Shown piece by piece: positions 35,859 to 42,469 of a stretch of DNA of 54,859 nt. Every line of letters starts with the position of its first letter. Position 1 is the first letter of the stretch. The notes beneath the pieces were generated by a model, which worked only from the letters and a program-made list of their open reading frames with translations, made no database searches and was not told where the DNA came from. A program made the translations under genes and the position numbers. Origin of the DNA: Clostridia bacterium (GTDB lineage Bacteria > Bacillota > Clostridia > Oscillospirales > Acutalibacteraceae); contig JAFQOJ010000014.1 of NCBI GenBank assembly GCA_017403265.1, forward strand, positions 1-54,859, given 5' to 3'.

Positions 35859-37316
35859 TCAGTAAAAATAAACCTCGAATGAGTTTTGGGGTTTATTGAA
35901 GATTATTTTTTTGATTATTGAGCGGAGAGCTTGGTTTTTTGCTTTTTCGGTTTGGCTTTTGTCGAGTACCACTTTTAATACCTTAAATATTTTATCGCAG
36001 TATGCGTCTTTGCTGATTTGTTTCTTTGGCTTTTTTGCTTGCTGCTTTTCGAATTTAGAAATATTTTCAAGTATTTTTGCTTTATTAGATTTATATTCTT
36101 CTAAAGTATCAATTCCGTTTTGATAGGCAAGCTTGATTCGATTAAGTTTAATTTTCTCATTTTCAATAAGTCTTTTGTAGTCGGTTTCTTTGTCATTTGA
36201 AAGTTGAGTGGTTTCTGATTGAGATAGATTAAAATTACCTGTTATAGCCGCGTTTTCTAAATAGCTTATGATTTCTTCGGTTGCTTTCTTAACTGTTATG
36301 CTGTGTGAAACCTTACAAGTACCTCTTGCGTAGCTGTGGCATTGCAGGGATGGGGACTTGGTGTTTATTGCGATTAGAGTAGAGCCGCACTCTGAACAGC
36401 GTATTAAACCTTTAAGCATCCAGTCTATTCTTTGCTCGCAACGTTGATATTTACCGTAGAGACGTTTTTGCTCATCAAGTTTGGTTTGTACCCGGTTAAA
36501 TGTTTCTTCAGAAATAATTGGTTGATGTTTGCCTTCAAATATCATAATATTGGGGTTATCATAGTGTCGGGTGGACGCGGCGCGGCCGTCAAGACTCCAA
36601 CGGATTTTTCCTGTATAGACAGGATTACGGAGCATATATTCAATACAACGGTTGTCAGGTAAATTGCCGCGTTTTGTTCGCATACCTAAGTCACCATATT
36701 TAACGGCAATGGCGCGAAGACCTAAGCCGTTAAGATAATCGTTAAATATCCCTTTGACAAACTCTGCATCGGCGTTTGGTATGTATTGATTATCTTTCGA
36801 ATCATAGCCAATTGGTGGTGGAGCGACAGGTTCGCCGCGACCCGCACGTTCTTTCATACCGCGCTTTACTTCCTGGCTTAGGTTTACAAGATAATACGAG
36901 TCGGTCCATTCAATTATTCTTTCGACTAAGTCACCAAAAGGACCTTCGGGGAGCGGTTCGGAAATTGAGATAACATCAATACCGTTACGCTTGAGCATGG
37001 ATTTTAAAGTGATGGCTTCTTCCTGATTGCGCGCAAAACGGCTAAACTTCCAAACGAGGATAATATCAAATGGCTTGGGTTTCTTTTTTGAAAGAGCGAT
37101 AAGTTCAAGAAATTTTTCGCGCTTAGCCATACTTTTACCCGATTTGCCGCCGTCTTCCATAAAGATACAATCTTCAAGAAGGGCGATATCGTTCTTCTCA
37201 GCATAATCTCGGATTACTTTTAATTGGCTGTCAGGGGAGTATTCAAGTTGGTCATCAGTCGAAACGCGGATATAAGCTGCAGCAGTTTTCAATGTGGTCA
37301 CCTCGTTGAAATTCAT
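35859..37316 (-). CDS. int: large serine recombinase (phage integrase)
   Basis: About 485 aa. The N-terminal resolvase domain starts AAAYIRVSTDDQ (catalytic Ser19), continues IILVWKFSRFARN, and is followed by the Recombinase domain (GYDSK...FVKGIFNDYLNGLGLRAIA), a zinc ribbon (CSECGSTL then C and C, about 320-350) and a coiled-coil C-terminus that governs directionality. It inserts the prophage into cotJC. The start is ATG 37316 by an ATGA overlap with the gene before, or TTG 37292, which follows GAGGTGA. A directionality factor was not recognised. Confidence 0.93.
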   Translation of the reverse strand: MNFNEVTTLKTAAAYIRVSTDDQLEYSPDSQLKVIRDYAEKNDIALLEDCIFMEDGGKSGKSMAKREKFLELIALSKKKPKPFDIILVWKFSRFARNQEEAITLKSMLKRNGIDVISISEPLPEGPFGDLVERIIEWTDSYYLVNLSQEVKRGMKERAGRGEPVAPPPIGYDSKDNQYIPNADAEFVKGIFNDYLNGLGLRAIAVKYGDLGMRTKRGNLPDNRCIEYMLRNPVYTGKIRWSLDGRAASTRHYDNPNIMIFEGKHQPIISEETFNRVQTKLDEQKRLYGKYQRCEQRIDWMLKGLIRCSECGSTLIAINTKSPSLQCHSYARGTCKVSHSITVKKATEEIISYLENAAITGNFNLSQSETTQLSNDKETDYKRLIENEKIKLNRIKLAYQNGIDTLEEYKSNKAKILENISKFEKQQAKKPKKQISKDAYCDKIFKVLKVVLDKSQTEKAKNQALRSIIKKIIFNKPQNSFEVYFY

Positions 37317-37792
37317 AATTCTTCTCTTATAAGTCTTTTTAGTATTAGGGTGTGATATTCGGATGGGAGTGCATATAATAATTCCCATTTATCTTCTGTG
37401 CTAATAGTTTCAAAGTGTTTGTATAGTGTTTCGAAATTATTAAATATGCTATCAGTTTCTTCTTTTAATTCTAATTGCTGATTATATTTATCAACGGATT
37501 TTAAAATGATATCTTCCTCTAAAAGTCCGGTGCGTTTCTTTATGTAATCTATATTTGATATATAGTTGTGGTGAATAACATCAGATTCACTAAGATTAAT
37601 AGTATAACATTCACTTTTTGTTATAGTACCCAATATAATTAATGCACTTAATACACAGTAAAAAATTGCAAAGTATTCAAAATACCATTTTACAGATGAA
37701 TTTGAAATTATTACACTTAAAGCAATTGAATTAAGAAAATGCAAAAGTAAAAGGATAATTGAAATAATATTTTTCGAAAGAAGTTTTTTCAT
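37313..37792 (-). CDS. unknown protein with two membrane segments
   Basis: A 159-aa protein I do not recognise. Two hydrophobic segments (about 9-29 and 37-57) are followed by a hydrophilic, partly helical domain of about 100 aa. It is encoded between the ImmA-like protease and the integrase, one base after the first and overlapping the second by ATGA, so it is part of the repressor operon. Superinfection exclusion or membrane sensing for the switch is possible, but unsupported. Confidence 0.7.
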   Translation of the reverse strand: MKKLLSKNIISIILLLLHFLNSIALSVIISNSSVKWYFEYFAIFYCVLSALIILGTITKSECYTINLSESDVIHHNYISNIDYIKKRTGLLEEDIILKSVDKYNQQLELKEETDSIFNNFETLYKHFETISTEDKWELLYALPSEYHTLILKRLIREEL

Positions 37793-37793
37793 T

Positions 37794-38192
37794 TTAAATA
37801 CCTCTGTAATAATCCAAAGCTTTTTGCATAAAGTCTTCGGTTACGCCGAAATACTCTGAGAGTTCCCAGCGGTTACGGCAACATTTGCAAGCTTCTTTTA
37901 ACTCATTCTTAGGGATGAGTTTTTTAATAGCCCATTTATCTGCACGGTTTTCGTGCTTCTCACGAATATCACAAACGGCGTGTATATTGTAGAACGCACC
38001 TGTTTCACAATGGCCGAGCTCATGGGCGAGTTTCACCTTTTCATCTGATACACTTTTAATCTTAAAAGGTTCTATTGCGATATAACAGTTACCGCTTTGA
38101 AGTATTGATATACTTTCGCAAGTTTCCATATCAAAAGAAAAAACGGGTATATTGTCTTGTAAAGCAATATCATAAAGAGCGGTAAGTGTCAT
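37794..38192 (-). CDS. ImmA/IrrE-type metalloprotease
   Basis: A 132-aa protein with the zinc motif HELGH (His57, Glu58, His61) followed by CETGAFYN, and a downstream acidic residue set typical of ImmA/IrrE peptidases. In ICEBs1 and phi105, ImmA cleaves the cognate repressor after DNA damage. It follows the repressor gene with an ATGA overlap, the standard pairing. It probably relieves lysogenic repression on SOS or another signal. Confidence 0.92.
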   Translation of the reverse strand: MTLTALYDIALQDNIPVFSFDMETCESISILQSGNCYIAIEPFKIKSVSDEKVKLAHELGHCETGAFYNIHAVCDIREKHENRADKWAIKKLIPKNELKEACKCCRNRWELSEYFGVTEDFMQKALDYYRGI

Positions 38193-38530
38193 TGGCTATC
38201 ATCCTTTTTCTTTTCTCTGATAAACTGTGCGAATTTACGCACGTCGGCTAACATTTCTGATGTAATATCGGAAGTATCTCCGCCCCAAAGAGCAAACATC
38301 AAAGCCTCGTCGCTATTAGCGGCGGGGTTTTCTTTTTGTGTACCTAAAAGGTAGTCAGTAGAAACTCCAAGAAATTCGGCGATTTTAGGTATATGTTTTG
38401 TATAAGATTTTATTCTACCTGATTTCCAGTCTGTGAAAGAATTCTTAGAAATACCAAGAAAATCAGTCAAATCTTTTTGTTTTTTGCCTTGACGGTCTAA
38501 TAGTTCGCATATTTTGTCTAAAGTACTCAA
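38189..38530 (-). CDS. XRE-family phage repressor (ImmR/CI-like)
   Basis: About 113 aa from TTG 38530, which has GGAG seven bases upstream; a longer reading to 38650 would cover the promoter region and is unlikely. The helix-turn-helix (about 5-65: KICELLDRQGKKQKDLTDFLGISKNSFTDWKSGR) is clear, with a short C-terminal tail. It overlaps the ImmA gene, the arrangement of ImmR-ImmA switches. It probably binds the dyads at 38623-38640 and 38834-38859 to keep the lytic promoter off. Confidence 0.9.
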   Translation of the reverse strand: MSTLDKICELLDRQGKKQKDLTDFLGISKNSFTDWKSGRIKSYTKHIPKIAEFLGVSTDYLLGTQKENPAANSDEALMFALWGGDTSDITSEMLADVRKFAQFIREKKKDDSQ

Positions 38531-38588
38531 ATTCAACACTCCAAATTTGTATTTTCTCACAAAAACACTCACAATGGGAATTTTTGTA

Positions 38589-38617
38589 TTGACAGCACTC
38601 AAAACTCGTACTATAAT
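38589..38617 (+). promoter_or_regulatory. rightward early promoter of the prophage
   Basis: TTGACA (38589-38594), 17 bases, TATAAT (38612-38617), both perfect. The start would be near 38624, inside operator dyad 1. It points toward the Cro-like gene, more than 250 bases away. The -10 box overlaps a weaker leftward promoter (ATGTCA, 17 bases, TATTAT; 38613-38641) that could drive the repressor. Confidence 0.8.
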
Positions 38618-38622
38618 AACCT

Positions 38623-38640
38623 TGTCGAAACTGCTTGACA
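38623..38640. promoter_or_regulatory. operator dyad 1, contains a Spo0A-box-like TGTCGAA
   Basis: TGTC and GACA half sites with a ten-base spacer. Read leftward it is TGTCAAGCAGTTTCGACA, 16 of 18 bases identical to dyad 2. It overlaps the start of the rightward promoter, so a bound protein would block it. The + strand carries TTGTCGAAA, which matches the Spo0A-box core. Confidence 0.7.
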
Positions 38641-38641
38641 T

Positions 38642-38688
38642 AACAAGCAAATCGTTTGTTGCATCAAACGATTTAATGGCAGCTTGTT
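38642..38688. other. nested inverted repeats in the early leader
   Basis: An outer pair AACAAGC/GCTTGTT (38642-38648, 38682-38688) encloses a perfect inner pair AAATCGTTTG/CAAACGATTT (38649-38658, 38665-38674) with a TTGCAT loop. No U-tract follows. It may be an RNA structure in the leader or another protein site. The region 38531-38876 otherwise has no convincing coding sequence. Confidence 0.55.
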
Positions 38689-38813
38689 ACAGATTGTCGT
38701 GATATTGGAGTACCCCGACAACGAGACATCATAATCGGTATTGTTTCAAAAAATCCTCTTAAAGACAAGCGGTAAGGCCATAAAGTTCGTGCTATGAAAA
38801 CTGTCGCAAGTTC

Positions 38814-38842
38814 ATAGTACACTTTTTGAACACTTTTGTCAA
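38814..38842 (-). promoter_or_regulatory. leftward promoter facing the early promoter
   Basis: Read leftward, TTGACA (38837-38842), 17 bases, TACTAT (38814-38819). Its -35 lies in dyad 2. Transcription would run toward the repressor genes and against the rightward promoter, a face-to-face layout. Confidence 0.6.
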
Positions 38843-38859
38843 GTGGTTTCGACAAAAAA
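38834..38859. promoter_or_regulatory. operator dyad 2, contains a Spo0A-box-like motif on the minus strand
   Basis: The sequence is TTTTGTCAAGTGGTTTCGAC followed by six A. TGTC (38837) and GACA (38851) are ten bases apart, as in dyad 1. Read leftward the right half is TTTTTTGTCGAAA, a very good match to the published Spo0A-box consensus (TTTGTCRAA). Confidence 0.7.
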
Positions 38860-38876
38860 CATAAGAAGGTGAGAAA

Positions 38877-39065
38877 TTGTACGAAATTTTTATTGCAGAT
38901 TGTAAAAGAGAAATGAGGCTCAGGCGAATGACTAACGGCGACCTTGCGAAAAAAACCGGATTTAAGCGTTCTACTATTGATGCTTTTTTTGCAGACCTTA
39001 GCGGTAGAGAAAAGAGCGAGAATGTAGCCAAGGCAATTTCGGTAGCGTTGGGGGTTGAGATTTAA
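38877..39065 (+). CDS. Cro-like helix-turn-helix protein
   Basis: A 62-aa protein from TTG 38877, preceded by AGAAGG. Its one domain (CKREMRLRRMTNGDLAKKTGFKRSTIDAFFADLSGREKSENVAKAISVALGV) is a helix-turn-helix of the XRE type. It is the first gene rightward of the switch, the usual place for Cro. Its next gene starts at the overlapping TAATG. It would compete with the repressor at the operator dyads. Confidence 0.8.
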   Translation: MYEIFIADCKREMRLRRMTNGDLAKKTGFKRSTIDAFFADLSGREKSENVAKAISVALGVEI

Positions 39066-39250
39066 TGCCAAAAGATATTGCTTCAGATTTTTATAAGAAG
39101 AAAGAAACCGCACATAAAATTGCAAAGATTTTAGCAGAGGAAAATTTTACAATAGCCGATGCTGAAGAAGTTCTTGCTATGGTAACGAAAAGTATTAAAT
39201 TATCTTCGATAGTTAAATGTTTTGATTTGGAGGCAAATGATTTTGAATAG
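39065..39250 (+). CDS. small unknown early protein
   Basis: A 61-aa helical, charged protein (PKDIASDFYKKKETAHKIAKILAEENFTIADAEEVLAMV...) with no recognised family. The ATG overlaps the stop of the Cro-like gene. It could be a phage regulatory or anti-host protein; nothing in its sequence decides this. Confidence 0.65.
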   Translation: MPKDIASDFYKKKETAHKIAKILAEENFTIADAEEVLAMVTKSIKLSSIVKCFDLEANDFE

Positions 39251-39356
39251 ACTTAAAACCATACTAAAAGAAAATAAGCAAACTATTTTAATATCAGTAA
39301 TAACAACGCTTTTATTTCGATTATTAATAGATTTGTTGCTACCGTTACTAATATAG
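39237..39356 (+). CDS. very small single-pass membrane protein
   Basis: A 39-codon ORF overlapping the previous gene, with a basic start (NRLKTILKENK) and one hydrophobic helix (TILISVITTLLFRLLIDLLLPLLI). GGAGG (39229-39233) precedes; ATG 39237 is only three bases away, so TTG 39243 with nine-base spacing may be the real start. Resembles small phage membrane peptides. Confidence 0.5.
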   Translation: MILNRLKTILKENKQTILISVITTLLFRLLIDLLLPLLI

Positions 39357-39413
39357 GTATTCAGGCGTTATTGATATATTCCCTTGGTACTGAAGTGAGA
39401 GAGGAATGAATAT

Positions 39414-39530
39414 ATGTACGGCAAATTTGAAGATATCCCCGAAAACATACAGAAGTATATAGAAGCGCTTTATGGCATTTCTTATAACGAATGGTTAAAG
39501 GCAAGCGCTATTTTATCAAAAAAGTTTTGA
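39414..39530 (+). CDS. 38-aa unknown peptide
   Basis: ATG 39414 is preceded by GAGAGGA at a good distance. The product (MYGKFEDIPENIQKYIEALY...) is soluble and slightly amphipathic. Similar short ORFs are common in early phage regions. No family recognised. Confidence 0.5.
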   Translation: MYGKFEDIPENIQKYIEALYGISYNEWLKASAILSKKF

Positions 39531-39571
39531 TAAAAAAAGAAGTGAAGCAGAAAAAATTTTTGCCTCACTTC
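39511..39571. terminator. two adjacent terminator-like hairpins
   Basis: TTTTATCAAAA/TTTTGATAAAA (39511-39521, 39525-39535) overlaps the end of the 38-aa ORF. GAAGTGAAGC pairs with GCCTCACTTC (39539-39548, 39562-39571) with one mismatch. There is no long T run after the second, so termination on the + strand is not assured. Confidence 0.45.
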
Positions 39572-39641
39572 AGAAAACGATAATGTAAATCCTTTTTAAT
39601 CAGTTACCACCTGAATAAATATAGGGTTTATACGATAGTCA

Positions 39642-39657
39642 TTGTCGAATAGGACAA
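39642..39657. promoter_or_regulatory. third TGTCGAA motif in a short dyad
   Basis: TTGTC and GACAA are separated by six bases, so the spacing differs from dyads 1 and 2. TTGTCGAA (39642-39649) matches the Spo0A-box core. It lies about 50 bases before the ORF at 39696. Confidence 0.4.
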
Positions 39658-39695
39658 ATTTTAATTTACATATCAGTTGAAAGGAAGGTGATTTT

Positions 39696-39917
39696 ATGGC
39701 GGCGAGGCAACCTATAACAGTTAAAGGTTTTTTGATTATGGCGGACGGCAGTGCAAAGCCGATTGAAGAACTGACCAAGGAAGAGCGTGAAAACTGGGAC
39801 CGAGAGCGTACGGAACGGCTAAAAAGGGTTATGACCGATTATTACAGGCAACATCCTGAAGAGTATGCTTTATTAGAAGATGCTGAGCCGAATAAAAATT
39901 ATGAAAAAAGGGTATAA
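39696..39917 (+). CDS. 73-aa unknown protein
   Basis: A charged, helical, soluble protein (MAARQPITVKGFLIMADGSAKPIEELTKEERENW...). GGAAGGTGA precedes the ATG. Similar small proteins occur in Firmicute prophages but I assign no role. Confidence 0.65.
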   Translation: MAARQPITVKGFLIMADGSAKPIEELTKEERENWDRERTERLKRVMTDYYRQHPEEYALLEDAEPNKNYEKRV

Positions 39918-39923
39918 AAAAGA

Positions 39924-39986
39924 GCCGCTTACGAGTGGGGACTCAATAAGCGGCAAAGAATAACGGACAGTCCGGGAGGCCTGTCC
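39924..39986. other. two strong hairpins without coding capacity
   Basis: GCCGCTT/AAGCGGC (39924-39930, 39948-39954) encloses GAGT/ACTC with a GGGG loop. GGACAG/CTGTCC (39965-39970, 39981-39986) follows ten bases later. No T-run follows, so this is not a plain terminator. It could be a leader structure or small RNA before the Spo0A-like gene. Confidence 0.4.
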
Positions 39987-40054
39987 CTACGATATTAAAA
40001 TTATAACTCAAATTATGACGGATGTCAAATATTAAAAAATAAGGAAGTGTAAAT

Positions 40055-40387
40055 ATGGAAGAAAAGATTTATGAGATTTTAAACGAGTTGGGCGTTCCAT
40101 TTAATTTATTAGGAAGGCATTACCTTGTGAAAGCAGTTGTGCTTATAAAAGAATGCGGACATGCATCTATGACAAAAGTTATTTATCCGCAGGTGGCAAA
40201 AGAATTTAACACAAGCGGCAGCAGAGTTGAAAGGGCTATTCGCCACGCGGTTGAATGCGTTTTCAACAATAATAACAATGAAGCAATAAAGAAATACTTT
40301 GGATTTAATGTGCCTAGTGTTAAAGGGAAGCTTACTAATTCGGATTTTATTTACGGATTAGCTGAGTACTTAAGATTACATAGATAG
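40055..40387 (+). CDS. free-standing Spo0A C-terminal DNA-binding domain protein
   Basis: A 110-aa protein matching almost the whole Spo0A output domain and nothing else. Aligned from memory with B. subtilis Spo0A, the block YPQVAKEFNTSGSRVERAIR equals YPDIAKKFNTTASRVERAIR, followed by HAVECVF, YFGF and KGKLTNSDFI (TKAKPTNSEFI in Spo0A). The phosphoacceptor receiver domain (about 130 aa) is missing, so the phosphorelay could not act on it. It lies among early phage genes, next to PcfJ-like genes. It could bind 0A boxes in phage or host DNA. Phage-borne Spo0A homologues have, to my recollection, been reported in gut phage surveys. Confidence 0.9.
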   Translation: MEEKIYEILNELGVPFNLLGRHYLVKAVVLIKECGHASMTKVIYPQVAKEFNTSGSRVERAIRHAVECVFNNNNNEAIKKYFGFNVPSVKGKLTNSDFIYGLAEYLRLHR

Positions 40388-40398
40388 GAGAGCGGAAG

Positions 40399-40737
40399 AT
40401 GGATTTTGAAAAGCTCGTTGAAATAATAAGTGAACAGCAAAAGGGTCACGAAAACGAAGATATTTTCGGAATAGGCGAACAGTTAAAGGATATGGCAGAA
40501 GGTAATGCCAAAATTACCGAGTTACTTATAAATGACCTTACAACTGATGGTATGAAGCTTCAGGATGCTGCAAAGATGTTTAAAAAACACGCGGACAGCA
40601 TAAAAGGTAAAAACAATATGGTTTGTATCACGCCAAAGGTGGCAGATGGATTGCTTCGTAAGTTCTACGGTCTTCCGTCTGCAAAAGAAACAGTGACAGT
40701 AGCAGCGCCTGAGATAGATTTATCGGATTTTTTATGA
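40399..40737 (+). CDS. conserved prophage protein of unknown function
   Basis: A 112-aa protein with a mostly helical N-terminus and the C-terminal stretch VCITPKVADGLLRKFYGLPSA, then a short acidic tail ending LSDFL. Proteins with this end are common beside PcfJ-type genes in Clostridia prophages. It starts 11 bases after the Spo0A-C gene and ends 10 bases before pcfJ. Function not known. Confidence 0.65.
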   Translation: MDFEKLVEIISEQQKGHENEDIFGIGEQLKDMAEGNAKITELLINDLTTDGMKLQDAAKMFKKHADSIKGKNNMVCITPKVADGLLRKFYGLPSAKETVTVAAPEIDLSDFL

Positions 40738-40747
40738 GGTGCAGAAT

Positions 40748-42469
40748 ATGAAACTTGAAAATGAAATAGAGATAACCGTTTCGGAGTTACCGAACCGCCC
40801 GCCTGACGATATTTATGAAACTATGGAGAATTATGGAACGCTTGATGGTGATGCTCTTATATATCAGGTTGGATGGGTAAAAGATGTTTTGACAGGTTTA
40901 AAACATAAAGCGGTAAAGGTAACCTGTACTGCGTGCGGTAAAAGTTATTATCTTGAATACAGGCCTATAAAGAGCGAGTGCCATTACGGTTGCCCAAGTG
41001 ATTATGGCTTTGTGTTACCAAACAGTAATGAAGTTATGTACCACAAACAAAATTGTCTTTGCCCTGAATGTGGAGCGGAGTGCGAAGTGGCGCATGTTTC
41101 AAGATTTAGGTTCTTTGATAGGTTATGGACTATATCATATGGGCTATGCCTTACGGCGCATTGTGTAGGAAGACATTTGTGCTTGCTTTCGTGGCGTATA
41201 TACAAATGCTGCGATAAAGAAGGAAATATAAAGTACCGCGCCGAAAAGTATGAAGGTGTGATGGTTGCCGGCGGTAAGCCGATAAGACTTGCCGGGCACG
41301 CAAAGAATATAGGTGGTTATGATTACGAGCTTGAACGCTGGGAAACAAGAAAGAAGTACAGCATTGAAGTGAGTGAATTTAATATTACCGAAATATTTCC
41401 CTTCGACTGCGACGAAATAGCCAAGACCGATTCTGCGAACTGCGCAATTGAGGATTTTGTGAAAAAAGGCACATTTAGTGCCGCCAAGCTTTTTCAGTAT
41501 ATAAAGCTTTGGTGTAAATACCCTAATGTAGAAAACCTTGTAAGAAACGGTTTTTCTGATTTTGTAAATAGCTATATAGAGATGTGTGAAACAATAGGCA
41601 CATATCCACACTATAGTCACGGCCTTGATTTGCGCAAGGTTGCAAAACACATTAATTGGAAAGAAGTAAGGCCGCACTTAATGCTTGGTATAGAAAAAGA
41701 AGATATACCGCTTATACGAAAATATTCTGCAAGTAAGGTTTTGCTTTATGGGTATGCTCGGCGTGTGGATAAGGTTAAGCTTTCAGCTGAGTTTTTAAAT
41801 AGTTTTTCTGAATACAACGCTAAAAAGTGTATAGAGTTCTTAAACGAAAAATTTAAAGGTTTCGAGCCTAAATTTTTAAGAACATTTAATTACATACAAA
41901 AGCAGTCGAAAAAGTGCAAGCAAAAGGGCCTTATCGATTTTACCTATTTAAGAGACTACTGGAACGCATTATATAAGGTTTACGGTCGTTTGGACAAAAA
42001 CTTACTTTACCCTTCGGACCTTAAGATAGCGCATGATAGAACTATAATGCTTGTTCGTGAAAAGGAAAACGAAGCGCTTTCAAAGAAAATTAATAAAGTA
42101 ACTGAAAAATATGTGGAATATTCTTTTGAAGACAAAAAGACAGGGCTTTTAATTACACCCTGCAGGTCACATTCTGAACTGTTGAATGAAGGTGAGTTAT
42201 TACACCACTGTGTTGCGACTTATGCAAACAGCGTAGCGGCAGGCAGGACCTGTATTTTCTTTATAAGAAAAATTTCCGAGCCGGATACACCGTTCTTTAC
42301 GCTTGAGCTTCGTGACGGTAAGGTTTTACAAAACAGGGGATATAAAAACTGTGACAGAACCCCTGAGGTTATAGTCTTTGAAAAGAAATGGCTTAAATTT
42401 ATTAAAGGAGTAATGAAAAATGGAAAACAACATAATCGCAGTACCACAGCCGGAAGTGCCGGCGCGTGA
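40748..42469 (+). CDS. PcfJ-like protein
   Basis: About 573 aa. The N-terminal part has two Cys-pair zinc-ribbon-like stretches (TCTACGKSYY; CLCPECGAECEVAHV). The C-terminal PcfJ domain is seen in TPCRSHSELLNEGELLHHCVATYANSVAAGRTCIFFIRK and TPFFTLELRDGKVLQNRG. PcfJ was named in the enterococcal plasmid pCF10; its biochemical role is unclear. The ATG at 40748 has GAGGTG six bases before it. The end overlaps the next gene. Confidence 0.85.
   Translation: MKLENEIEITVSELPNRPPDDIYETMENYGTLDGDALIYQVGWVKDVLTGLKHKAVKVTCTACGKSYYLEYRPIKSECHYGCPSDYGFVLPNSNEVMYHKQNCLCPECGAECEVAHVSRFRFFDRLWTISYGLCLTAHCVGRHLCLLSWRIYKCCDKEGNIKYRAEKYEGVMVAGGKPIRLAGHAKNIGGYDYELERWETRKKYSIEVSEFNITEIFPFDCDEIAKTDSANCAIEDFVKKGTFSAAKLFQYIKLWCKYPNVENLVRNGFSDFVNSYIEMCETIGTYPHYSHGLDLRKVAKHINWKEVRPHLMLGIEKEDIPLIRKYSASKVLLYGYARRVDKVKLSAEFLNSFSEYNAKKCIEFLNEKFKGFEPKFLRTFNYIQKQSKKCKQKGLIDFTYLRDYWNALYKVYGRLDKNLLYPSDLKIAHDRTIMLVREKENEALSKKINKVTEKYVEYSFEDKKTGLLITPCRSHSELLNEGELLHHCVATYANSVAAGRTCIFFIRKISEPDTPFFTLELRDGKVLQNRGYKNCDRTPEVIVFEKKWLKFIKGVMKNGKQHNRSTTAGSAGA

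Noticed and set aside
35867..35897. AATAAACC/GGTTTATT hairpin as an integrase terminator
   Set aside because: It lies within the last codons of the integrase gene and has only a weak T-run, so a terminator call is not justified.
38531..38650. An N-terminal extension of the repressor gene to 38650
   Set aside because: It would lie over the promoter and operator region, and TTG 38530 has a correct ribosome site.
38673..39125. A 150-aa minus-strand ORF over the switch and Cro-like gene
   Set aside because: It is antisense to the Cro-like and following genes, covers operators and promoters, and has no family resemblance or ribosome site.
40023..40029. TGTCAAA as a Spo0A box before the Spo0A-C gene
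   Set aside because: The heptamer matches the loose consensus, but TGTCAA is also the reverse of TTGACA and frequent by chance. It is mentioned only as a weak hint.
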